This document shows positions 1-8,339 of a stretch of DNA of 64,000 nucleotides, one piece after another; positions within the stretch are counted from its first letter, which is position 1; every line of letters starts with the position of its first letter. The translations under genes were made by a program, and so were the position numbers. The notes beneath the pieces were generated by a model that saw only the letters and a list, made by a program, of their open reading frames with translations, was not told where the DNA came from and did not search any database. The DNA is taken from the NCBI GenBank assembly GCA_025558095.1, contig JAIVFI010000016.1, positions 248,001 through 312,000 on the forward strand. The letters are read 5' to 3'. The DNA comes from Hyaloraphidium curvatum. Lineage: Eukaryota > Monoblepharomycota > Hyaloraphidiomycetes > Hyaloraphidiales > Hyaloraphidiaceae.

Positions 1-735
1 CTTCTGGACGCACTTCGTGGGTCTTCCGGCGGACCCCTTTGGCAGGTGCTGACACCGCTGCAGGTCGAGAATGTCCTGATTTACCAAGCTACGCTCTTTG
101 TGCCCATCTGGTACCTGATCCGCGAGGTCGTCGCGGACAAGTGGAACACGGGGCAGGTCGACCTCGAGTGGCACGGCGACCTCAAGGGCATCGCCTCGCT
201 CGCCGGCATGATCATCGCAGTCTATATGGCCTTCGACACGGGATATTATCACACGCACTGGCTCGTACACAACGTGCCGACCCTCTACAAGGCCATCCAC
301 CGCCGGCACCACGAGCTCCTGCCGGTGCAGGTGTACGTCTCTGCGCGCGCCGAGATCATCGAGAACCTGGTGTTCGTCAGCCCCTGGCTCACGGCCTTCG
401 TCTGGTGCCTGCTCAACGGGTACATCCCCGGCGGGCTCAACGTGCCCAACATCCTCCTGACCATCCTCACCCTCTCGGCGGACTTTTCGTTCGTGCACCT
501 CGGGTACGAGGACCACTGGGCTCTGTACCTCGCCAACCCGCTCTCCATCTTCATGATGCTCGTTCCCGGGCGCAGGGGCTTTGTTGCAGGCCACGAACAC
601 CACCACACTTTGCTGCTTTGCAACTACGCGCCGCTGAGCAAGTTCTGGGACCTGGTGTGGGGCACCGCCAGGTATCCATCGCCGGCTCTCTACAAAACCG
701 TGGACGAGCTGGAGGGGAAGGCGAAGGCGGGCTGA
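1..735 (+). CDS. Fatty acid hydroxylase superfamily protein (sterol desaturase-like), 5'-partial
   Basis: C-terminal part of a membrane di-iron hydroxylase/desaturase. The clear coding frame runs from 46 to the TGA at 733-735 (about 229 residues). The histidine clusters of the fatty acid hydroxylase superfamily are present: HTHWLVH, then HRRHHE, and HEHHH near the C-terminus, separated by hydrophobic membrane segments. These histidines hold a di-iron centre in the ERG3/ERG25/sphingolipid hydroxylase superfamily; the substrate (sterol, sphingoid base or fatty acid) cannot be told. The 5' end is missing. Bases 38-45 (TTTGGCAG) look like a splice acceptor, so an exon may begin at 46. The frame is also open back to base 1, and frame 2 before base 40 reads protein-like (FWTHFVGLPADPF), so the first 45 bases are not resolved. 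Confidence 0.8.
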   Translation, partial: LLDALRGSSGGPLWQVLTPLQVENVLIYQATLFVPIWYLIREVVADKWNTGQVDLEWHGDLKGIASLAGMIIAVYMAFDTGYYHTHWLVHNVPTLYKAIHRRHHELLPVQVYVSARAEIIENLVFVSPWLTAFVWCLLNGYIPGGLNVPNILLTILTLSADFSFVHLGYEDHWALYLANPLSIFMMLVPGRRGFVAGHEHHHTLLLCNYAPLSKFWDLVWGTARYPSPALYKTVDELEGKAKAG

Positions 736-916
736 GGCTTGGTCGCATGCATTCGGAGAGCGAGTAGTGTGTATCGGCAAGCAGTACCTCTCTTGCAGGG
801 GAATCTTAGTTGCAATGAAGAGCGATTGTTTTCTCGTACCGTCCGAGCGCGGGAGCTTGGGCACGGGGGTTGGGTCCGTGGGAGGCAACTACCCCGAAAT
901 CCCGAATCTGAGCTCC

Positions 917-1462
917 ATGAAAGCTCAAGACCGCGCCAAACTGCTTGCCACCCTGCAGACCCGCTTCGAAAAGCACCCCGAGCGCCACGATGGCGTTGCC
1001 TGGGCGGCCGTCCGCGCCCGGCTCGACCGCGCCCCGGACGCGCTCGGTGTTCTCGCGCGCATGGAGGCCTCCGGCGGCGAGCCCGACGTCATCGGCTACG
1101 ACGAAACGACGGACCAGTTCATGTTCTGCGACTGCTCGGCCGAGAGCCCCGCAGGCCGGCGCAGCCTGTGCTACGACGACGCTGCGCTCGCCAAGCGGAA
1201 GCGCTCCCCGCCCGCCGGCAGCGCCGCGCAGGCCGCCGCGGACATCGGCATCTCCCTGCTCACGGAGGAGCAGTACCGGACCTTGCAAGCGCTCGGCGAG
1301 TTTGACACGAAGACGTCGAGCTGGATCGCCACCCCGCCGGACGTGCGCGCCCTGGGTGGCGCGCTGTTCGGCGACCGCAGGTACGGCAGGGTGTTTGCGT
1401 ACCACAACGGCGCAGAGTCGTACTATGCTGCGCGCGGGTTCCGCGGCATCCTGCGGGTCTAG
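917..1462 (+). CDS. DUF4256 family protein
   Basis: Single-exon gene of about 181 residues, family DUF4256, of unknown function and known mainly from bacteria with scattered fungal members. Recognised from recalled family hallmarks: a start like LLATLQTRFEKHPERHDG, then GGEPDVIGYD, DCSAESPAGRRSLCYD, LLTEEQYRTLQ, FDTKTSSW and the near-invariant end YHNGAESYYAARGFRG. The ATG at 917 (MKAQDRAK) puts the start next to the conserved region. The frame is open upstream to an ATG at 815 (MKSDCFLV), which would add 34 unconserved residues. Length fits the family (about 185 residues). The lack of introns in an intron-rich region and the mostly bacterial distribution make horizontal acquisition plausible, but that is inference. 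Confidence 0.85.
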   Translation: MKAQDRAKLLATLQTRFEKHPERHDGVAWAAVRARLDRAPDALGVLARMEASGGEPDVIGYDETTDQFMFCDCSAESPAGRRSLCYDDAALAKRKRSPPAGSAAQAAADIGISLLTEEQYRTLQALGEFDTKTSSWIATPPDVRALGGALFGDRRYGRVFAYHNGAESYYAARGFRGILRV

Positions 1463-1948
1463 GCGGACCGGTCGGCGTTCCCTTCCTCCGATGCGATGGA
1501 TTGATGGATACAAGGAGGCACCAGCGCCATGTTTATGTTGGGCAAGACGAGCAAGCAGCTCGCGGGCCGGCCAGCCGTCGATCACGGGAAGAGGCGGCGC
1601 CGGGCCGCGGGGGGCAGCGAGGCGCGCACCGCCTCCGCCACCAGGCGCCCGCTGGCCAGACCCAGGTGTCGCGCGGCGTTGCGCGTGCTGAACCCCGGCA
1701 CGATCCCCCGGGCACCGTGGCCAGCCCGGGCATCGCCGTCTTCGGGCTCGCTCTCGTCGCTGGGGAGGGGGGCAGGGCGGGTCAATGCCGGTGCCAACGG
1801 CGGCCGCGGAGCAGCCCACGTGTCGGAGATGGTCTCGACCGGCGGCAGGTCGTCGTCGTCGTCTTCCGTGCGGGCGTGCCCGCTCACGGGGGCGTGGCTC
1901 CCCGGTAGCTCGGGGCGGGGAGGCGGGGCGTGAACCCCGTCCTCGTGG
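1463..1948. other. Intergenic, no supported gene
   Basis: A GC-rich stretch between the DUF4256 gene and the 3' end of the first BTB gene. Long open frames occur on both strands, including a minus-strand one at 1582-2040, but they are low-complexity, rich in Arg, Pro and Ala, match no family I know and lack a convincing start. I see nothing functional here. Confidence 0.5.
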
Positions 1949-2709
1949 TCAGTGTCGCTGCGATCGGGGAGTCGATGTAAACCGGAGCAATGAAGGGCGC
2001 GGTGTTGCCCACCTTTCCGAGTCCGACGATCCGTCGGCACCGTCGAGGTACACCTTGACCTTCCTATCCTTGCCGTTCGACCACAAACTGCGCTTGCACG
2101 GCGGTAAGTTGCCGTAGAACTCCCCGAGAGCTTCCTTCATGTCGCCCATGCGTGCCACCAGCAGCTCCGCCGCCAGCGCAGGCGCGACGGGGGCCACCAG
2201 CTTGATCGCGCGCTCGAAATGGGCCTGCTTCGCGACCCGCAGCTTGATCCTCGCGACCGCCACGGTCTTTTGCAGCCTCCACTCGGCCGCGACGGCGAGC
2301 TGCTCCGCAGCCCGTCGCGGGAACCCGCGCAGCTGCGACACCGGGCCCACGAGCGCGCGGTCGGCCTCTTCGGGGAGCTCCGCCACGCAGTACTTGTCAC
2401 CCAGCGCGAGCAGGGCGCGCAGCTCGTCGTGCGCCAGGTCCTCGGCGCCGAATCCGGGGTCGCGGTAGATCCAGCGGAGCAGACCGCGGAGGCAGAGTCC
2501 TCGGGGAGTTCGCAGCGCGCCGGTGCGGCCTCCTTGTACGGCCCGGCCGCGGCGGCGGCGAAGAAGGGCGAGAAGCGGGCGAGGAAGACCCTGTGCACGC
2601 GGAACTCTGCGGCGGCGGGGCCGGTGCCGGCGACGAGCGTGAAGTCGGGCGGGCAGCCCGGCACGGAGAGGAACGCCGGGGGATCGGCGGGGGCGGCGGG
2701 GGCGGCCAT
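1949..2709 (-). pseudogene. BTB/POZ-domain protein with a frameshift in the BTB fold
   Basis: Paralogue of the intact BTB gene at 7329-8210. The N-terminal half is read from ATG 2709 (MAAPAAPADPPAFLSVPG) through FRVHRVFLARFSPFFAAA to RCELPEDSASAV. The matching second half, LLRWIYRDPGFG to a stop at 1949, lies in another frame. The break is at about 2483-2485. Compared with the paralogue (ELPEDDASTVKLLLRWIYRD), this copy lacks the two residues K-L and is out of register, as if about 7 bases were lost. No intron fits, because the two frames abut. The rest (ALGDKYCVAELPEEADRAL and a C-terminal helical region) remains well conserved, so the lesion is recent or a sequence error. BTB domains dimerise and often serve as Cul3 adaptors, but no partner domain is recognisable here. 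Confidence 0.75.
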
Positions 2710-2832
2710 GATGCGCGAGTGCGGTGGATGGCAGTTTGCTCCGAGGGGCGAAGCGGCCGATGTTGAGAACGCGGGTTGAGAGCTCACAGGATCGCCTCCC
2801 TTCAGTGCTTCCGCTCTGTTGCTCCGACCGCG
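2710..2832. promoter_or_regulatory. Divergent promoter region between BTB and coiled-coil genes
   Basis: 123 bp separate the two start codons (2709 minus, 2833 plus), so both promoters and 5' leaders must lie here or overlap the genes. No TATA box or known factor site stands out. The function is inferred from layout alone. Confidence 0.4.
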
Positions 2833-4301
2833 ATGGACGAAGCTGCCGAGTGGGTCCGCCGCCGCGCTGCCCGGCACTCCGCTCATCGCCCGTCGCAGCG
2901 ACGAACCGTCCCCCAACCGCGGCGCCCCGAAGTCGCCGCGGCTCCCTCCGATCCCGGGAGGCTCCGATGGCGCCGGCGAGGACCCGCTCGAGGTCGCGAT
3001 GCGCGCGCACGCGGTGTTCGGGGACTGGCTGCGGGTGCTGCTGGGCTCGGCCCTGGGGGAGGACGGGATGCAGCTGGTACGACCCTCGCCGCTGTCAAAC
3101 GTCAATTGCCCCGCTGACCCCCGTTGCCCAGCTCCGCACGGCCCTCGCGGAAAAGACAGCCGCTCTCGACGCCGCCAACGCCGCCCTCGCGAAGCTCGAG
3201 TCCGAGGCCGCCACGCTGCGGCGGCACAACGACGAGCTGCGGAGGCTCTGCGCCTCGGCGAGGGAGGCCGGGAACAAGCTCGCCGAGGAGGTCGTCGTGC
3301 TGAAGAAGGCGAACGCGAATCTGGCGGCCAAGGCCAGGGCGGCGGGGGCAAAGGTGTCTTTCGTGCCGGAGGCGCCGGCGGCGAGCCCGGGGAGGCCAGG
3401 CGAGGCGGATGGGAGCAAGACGGGCCCGCAGGCGGTTCCCCGGGCGCCAGGCACAGCGCCGGGGGCACCGCAACCTTCAGCCTCGCGCGAAACCCCGGCG
3501 CAACCGCGCCCGGGCGCCGCCGACGGCCGTTCCGCGCCCACGACATCCTCCACCGGCCCCAAACCGCCTCTCGCACCCGCCGGCCCGAAACCTCTCCAGG
3601 TGGCCGCTAGCCCCGCCAGGCCCAAACTTTCCTCCCCGGCACACTCCCCCTCCTCCAGCGGCGCTTCCCACCCCACACCCGCCCTCCCCACGGGCCCCAA
3701 ACCCCCCACCCCCGCCTCCAAACCGCCCAACCCCCCCGCCCCCACATCCCCTCCCCCCCGCACCGGCCCCTCGGGCCTGCGCATCCTCGTGCAGGACCTC
3801 TCCCGCGCGCACGAGGGGGACCCGGCCTCGCTGCGCGAATGGCTCCGCCTCGCCAAGCTCCGCAATGGCAGGATCCGCAACGCCGCCTATGGCGCCGGCC
3901 GCGCGGCGGGGACCGAGGACGGGCGGAGGGAGAGGGTGCTGGCGTACGTGGAGGCCAGGTTCCCGTTCCTGTGGGAACAGTGGGACCCGGAGAGGGCGGG
4001 GGAGTACGAGGCGCTGGCGGCGGCAGGCGAGGGGGCTCGGAGGCGGCGCAGGGAAGAAGGGGAGGAAGAGGGGGCGGCGAAGAGGGCGAGGATCGGGGGC
4101 GGCGCCGGCGACGGGGGCGGCGCCGGCGAGGCGGGCGGCGACGGGGCGGATGCGGTGATGGTGGAGGCTCCCGCTGAGCCTGGAACGGACGGAGGCGGGG
4201 GGTCGACGTCGGAAGACCTCGACGAGGACATTCTCTGGGACGACGAGGACGGGGATGAGGTGCACGTGCCTGTGCCAGGAGCGGCGTGGGTCGACGGTTG
4301 A
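2833..4301 (+). CDS. Orphan coiled-coil protein with proline-rich linker
   Basis: Family not recognised. Three exons are proposed: 2833-2849, 2899-3076 and 3132-4301, with GT-AG introns of 49 and 55 nt that restore one frame, giving about 454 residues. The start is MDEAAD, then a short acidic/proline segment (PKSPRLPPIPGGSDG), a helix (HAVFGDWLRVLLGSAL) and a strong coiled coil of about 75 residues (AEKTAALDAANAALAKLESE onward). A long low-complexity Pro/Ala/Ser linker follows. The C-terminal part is more globular, with LRILVQDLSRAH, REWLRLAKLRNGRIRN and YVEARFPFLWEQWDPE, then a basic RRRR patch and an acidic tail (DLDEDILWDDEDGDE). The acidic tail and basic patch suggest a nuclear or scaffold protein, but no function can be assigned. 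Confidence 0.65.
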
Positions 4302-4733
4302 CTGGGCCAAAGGGGACCGCGGAAGTTGCGAGCTGGTTTCTTTGTCGATTCGTTCATTGCGCAATGCATGCTTAGAATTGATTTCATTCCTTCTCTCGCT
4401 GCGAGGTCAAGATTGTGCACAAGATGGTCCGCCGCTAATTGCTGTGTCCGATGGTGAGGCCGGGAGACGACTTCTGTGTCAACAAGGGGCCAGATCGACT
4501 CGTCATACGCATGCTGCGTTTCTCAGAGAGGGATTCGATTGCCTATTCGGAGCGAGGGGCGATCGGGGACAGGGGACAGTGGGACCTGATCTGCGGCGAG
4601 GCGGTGTTGGGCGCAGCCGCCGCAGCAGCTCAAGCCCCACAGGCGGCTCCTCAGCAACCTCTGCGGAAAAACCGGCCATCGCGAGTTCTCTCCACCTCAT
4701 CGCCCCCTCCGACCAGCGCATCCCACGCGTGCA
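4302..4733. other. Intergenic, presumed promoter of the secreted protein gene
   Basis: 432 bp between the coiled-coil gene and the secreted Cys-rich protein. It is less GC-rich at its start (for example TTTGTCGATTCGTTCATTGC) than the flanking genes. No conserved frame, RNA gene or repeat was seen. Confidence 0.5.
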
Positions 4734-5840
4734 ATGGCATTCAGCGTCTCCGCGCCCATGCGGCGCCTGCGCGGCGTCGCCCTGGCGGCGGCGTGCGCGC
4801 TCCTGCTCGCCGCGCCCGCGGCCGCGCAGCTCCCCGCGGCGCGGCAGGCCGACCTCGGCCAGCAGCAGGCGCCCGACGCGCCCGACGACGGCGCGCTGCC
4901 CGAGCAGGTCGCCGCCGGCTGCAAGGTCGCCGGCTGCTTCGGCGAAATCTGCCTGGCCGAGGCGGCAGCGGACCCCGAGCCGGACTGCTCGGCCGTCGCA
5001 GACAAGTCCGAGAACCAGTGCTACTGGGGCACCGCGCAGTCGTTCGACTCGGCGACAAACGAAATCACCTGGTTCGACCAGGTGTCCGCACTGCCAGCAG
5101 GCGCAAAGCCGCTCGCATACTGCGCGCCCTCGGGCTCCTCCTGCGCCTGGCAGGCCAACCCGCAGCTGACGGCCTGCGTCGAGCACTTCAAGACCGTGCC
5201 CATCGAGACGCCCACCGACCCCGAGCCGACGACCCCCGAGGAGCCCACGGCGCCCGTCGACCCCGTCCCCGAGCCCGAAAACAACAACTTCACCTGCCGG
5301 ATGTGCAACGACTACTGCGGCCGCTACTACGAGGGCGACGAGTGGTCCTGCGACGCGGCCAGCACCCTCGACCCCGCCACGCAGAAGTGGGTCGCCTGCT
5401 TCCAGGAAACCGACTGCCAGCGCTACGAGCTCCCCGCCTACGACGAGCCCGACAACGGCACCGTGATCACCCCCAACCCCGCGCGCATGTCCAAGCTCTC
5501 CCGCCGGGGCAAGCTCGCGGGAAGGCAGGCATCTGCCGTGTCGTACGACTGCGCATTCGCGCCCGACGCCCGGCCGGGGCTGCGCGAGTGCCTCGTGGCG
5601 GCGAGCTACCCGTACCTCGACGACAACTCGGGCACCGGCACGGACACGGGCGAGCCCGAAAGCGGCAGCGGGGCGGAGCCGTCGCAGTCGGAGGCCGCGG
5701 CCACCGCGACGTCCGCGGCTGCGCTGCCCACGCAGCCCGCTGCGCTCTCGACCACCAGCTCCAGGGTCAGCTCGGCCGGGCGGCTGGCTGCCGGCGCCAG
5801 CGCTGCTTTCATGCTCGCCGCTTCGGCGCTGCTCCTCTGA
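4734..5840 (+). CDS. Secreted Cys-rich, probably GPI-anchored surface protein
   Basis: Single exon, 368 residues. The N-terminus is a clear signal peptide (basic MRRLRG, then hydrophobic VALAAACALLLAAPAAA, cleavage after AAA-Q). The mature part has two Cys-rich blocks. Block one contains CKVAGCFGEIC and QSFDSATNEITWF; block two contains CRMCNDYCGRYY and STLDPATQKWVACF. The matching SFDSATNE/TLDPATQK segments suggest an internal duplication. A linker rich in Pro, Glu and Thr (PTDPEPTTPEEP) lies between them. The end is a Ser/Thr/Ala-rich stalk followed by a hydrophobic tail (AFMLAASALLL), as in GPI-anchored wall or membrane proteins. No known domain is recognised. It is likely a cell-surface or wall component. 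Confidence 0.75.
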   Translation: MAFSVSAPMRRLRGVALAAACALLLAAPAAAQLPAARQADLGQQQAPDAPDDGALPEQVAAGCKVAGCFGEICLAEAAADPEPDCSAVADKSENQCYWGTAQSFDSATNEITWFDQVSALPAGAKPLAYCAPSGSSCAWQANPQLTACVEHFKTVPIETPTDPEPTTPEEPTAPVDPVPEPENNNFTCRMCNDYCGRYYEGDEWSCDAASTLDPATQKWVACFQETDCQRYELPAYDEPDNGTVITPNPARMSKLSRRGKLAGRQASAVSYDCAFAPDARPGLRECLVAASYPYLDDNSGTGTDTGEPESGSGAEPSQSEAAATATSAAALPTQPAALSTTSSRVSSAGRLAAGASAAFMLAASALLL

Positions 5841-6126
5841 ACGCTTTCCGATCGGGAGGGACAACCTATGGGGCTTCGACACGCAGTGATCAGTGATCGC
5901 TGATCTGCGGCAACAAAGACGAACGGACATGAGCCCGACGGGCATAATGACACGGGGGCCATCGCGTGATTATCCATATGTAAACGGACTGCACGCCATC
6001 ATAGACTGGACTTGATCCGACTCGAGGGTTCCCCGGCCGCGTCGTCGATCGCTTGGGCCCGTTCCCTTTGCCTCCCTCAACTTCCCGCACCTCCCGAGGT
6101 CCGCCGCCCCGATTCCCTCCATCGCC

Positions 6127-7175
6127 ATGGCTCCGCTCCGCATCGCGGTCTTTGGAGACCCGCAGATCGGCCTGGCCGGCGCCAACAAGGTCCGCGTCCC
6201 CCCCGCGTGCGCTGCCCCCATCGCCGCCTGACGCTCCGTGTCGGCGATTAGGATGCCGAACGCTTCCTCCGCGCCGTCAAGCGCGTCAACGCGATGGGCG
6301 TGCAGGCCGCCGTCATCTGCGGCGACCTGACGCAGAGCCAGGAGGACTATCAGGTGGCCAAGTACCGCCGCGTCGAGGCGATGCTCGAGTGCCAGGTGGG
6401 TCCCCCGCGCGCTGGCACACGATCGCACGACGTGCTCATCGTTCGGCATAAGGTGTTCCGGGTGCCGGGGAACCACGACATTTGGAACCACGCCACGCAC
6501 CGGAAGTTCCTCCGCGACCACGGGATGGAGAGCACCTGGTCGGCCGCCGAAATCGGGGGCTGCGTGCTCGTGCTGCTCGACACCGTCGTCCTCAACGCGA
6601 GCCCGGAATCGGGCCTGCTCGCAGAGAAGGCCCAGGAATGGGCGTGGCTCGAACGCACGCTCGCGGAGCACGAGGGGAAGCGGGTGCTCGCGTTCGGGCA
6701 CCACCCCCCGTGGTCCACCGATCCCGACGAGGACGGAAGGGGACCGCCGCCGGATCCGAAGCTGCTTGCGACGCTGCCGCCGCACTGGGCGGGCATGTTC
6801 CACTCGGACGACTTCAGGCTCGAGTGCTTCCGGCGGGAGGAGAGGGCGAGGTTCCTCGCGCTTCTCGAGAAGCATCGCGTCGCGGCATACCATTGCGGTC
6901 ATACCCACACTAATGACCTGTGGTTGCGGGCGGGAGGCGTTCCGTCTTACGCGGTTGCGGGCACGACGATGCTGGTGCCGGACTACGACGGTTCGCGCAA
7001 CGGGATCCGCATCCTGGACCTCGGCGAGGACGGCCAGCTTAGGAACGAGTTCGTCGAGATGGCCTTCGAGGGCGAGCTGAAGCCGCCGTACTTCCCGCCG
7101 GGGACGGTGGACATCCTGCGCAAGAGGGAGGAGGAGGAGCGGGCCCGGAAGGGGAAGGCGAGCGCGTCGCTGTGA
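6127..7175 (+). CDS. Calcineurin-like metallophosphoesterase
   Basis: Three exons: 6127-6189, 6252-6395 and 6453-7175 (introns of 62 and 57 nt), about 309 residues. The start MAPLRIAVFGDPQIG carries the first metal-binding motif (GDPQ). GDLTQ follows after the first splice, then RVPGNHDIWNH, GHHPPW and CGHTHTND. Together these are the D/GDXX/GNHD/GHXH signature of the calcineurin-like phosphoesterase fold, which binds two metals. The overall pattern is closest to CPPED1/CSTP1-type cytosolic phosphatases, but the substrate is not predictable. The second intron is a multiple of three with no stop; removing it joins ECQ to VFRVPGNHD, which restores normal family spacing. The C-terminus ends in a charged helix (REEEERARKGK). 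Confidence 0.88.
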
Positions 7176-7328
7176 TCGGCGCGACGGGAACGTCGCTATC
7201 CTTTGTATCATTGCATTTTTGCATCGTATCAGACAACTTGCATGTGCCAAGAGGGCGGTTTGCGTGCTGTCATCGAATCGGTTGAGAGGTGACGCCCGTC
7301 CCTCAACGTTTCGGCACCTCAAGAAGCG

Positions 7329-8210
7329 ATGGCCCCTCCTCCTCTGCCCGATGCGTCGCTCCGCTTCCTCTCCGTTGCCGGCTGCGCATCGGACTTTCTC
7401 GTCGTCGCGGGGTCGGGCAAGACCAAGGCCGAGTTCCCCGCCCACCGCGCCGTCCTCGCATGCGCATCCCCCTTCTTCGCTGCGGCGGCGGGCAGCACCT
7501 TCAAGGAGGGCATTTCGGGGCGATGCGAGCTGCCCGAGGACGATGCGTCGACCGTGAAGCTGCTTCTGCGCTGGATCTACCGCGACGCTGCTTTCGCGTT
7601 CGTGCAGTTGAAACCCAAGGAGCTGCACTCGATGCTCACGCTGGGTGACAAGCTAGGCATCGAGCGGCTCCCCGAAGAGGCCGACCGCGCGCTCCTCGGG
7701 CCCGTGCTGCAGCGCATGTTCACGACGGAACTGGGCGAGCTCTTCGCGGTGGCAGCCGGCGCGGACCTCGCGAAGACGGTCGCTGCCACGAAAGTCAAGC
7801 TGCTGGAGGCGCCGCAGGACGTGTTCGAGGAGGTGCTGGACCTCGTCACGGCCGTCAAACCGTCGTTGGCGTGCGAGCTTGCGGTGGAGCGGATGAAAGA
7901 AATGAAGTCAGCGATGGCTGACGTGGCTGTCGGCACGGCAAAGGAGAAGCTGGCAAAGTTCCTCGCCAAGCCCCCTCCGAAGCGGCACAGGGCCAATTTC
8001 ACGTACGGTATCAGTTTCGTGACTCCACACCATCCCTTTTCTTCTGACCGCCAGCGAAGTGACATCGAGTCGGACGATGAAATTCGTCCTATCCCCAACC
8101 GGTTTCGGGCGAGACAGATTCGCACTCCCGGTTGGTTCAAGGCCGTTCGTGGCCAGGCGAATCATAGAGACCCTTACGCTCACACACCCACAGGGGCCGA
8201 CGACAACTGA
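7329..8210 (+). CDS. BTB/POZ-domain protein (intact paralogue)
   Basis: Single open frame of 293 residues from ATG 7329. The BTB fold is visible: LRFLSVAGCASDFLVVAG, FPAHRAVLACASPFFAA, FKEGISGRCELPEDDAS, LLLRWIYRD, and MLTLGDKLGIERLPEEADRA. A helical C-terminal half follows (DLAKTVAATKVKLLEA, ELAVERMKEMKSAM). It closely matches the broken copy at 1949-2709, so the two form a local family on opposite strands about 4.6 kb apart. There is no Kelch, MATH or zinc finger partner domain; the family may be lineage-specific. The last 60 residues (after NFTYG) are low-complexity and may instead be intron and 3' UTR, so the 3' end is less certain than the BTB region. Confidence 0.8.
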   Translation: MAPPPLPDASLRFLSVAGCASDFLVVAGSGKTKAEFPAHRAVLACASPFFAAAAGSTFKEGISGRCELPEDDASTVKLLLRWIYRDAAFAFVQLKPKELHSMLTLGDKLGIERLPEEADRALLGPVLQRMFTTELGELFAVAAGADLAKTVAATKVKLLEAPQDVFEEVLDLVTAVKPSLACELAVERMKEMKSAMADVAVGTAKEKLAKFLAKPPPKRHRANFTYGISFVTPHHPFSSDRQRSDIESDDEIRPIPNRFRARQIRTPGWFKAVRGQANHRDPYAHTPTGADDN

Positions 8211-8339
8211 TCCTCTACAAGGGCGGATGATCAGCTATGTCGGATGCGTGTTTTCATTCACTGCTGATGCACGCATAGACCGTCGTCTATGCCATGTCGC
8301 TCTCGCCAAAGACCGGTTTCGTCCCCACCCTCGTACGGC

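Noticed and set aside
1582..2040. A 152-codon minus-strand frame beside the first BTB gene
   Set aside because: Low-complexity Arg/Pro/Ala sequence, no start context, no family, overlaps the BTB 3' end.
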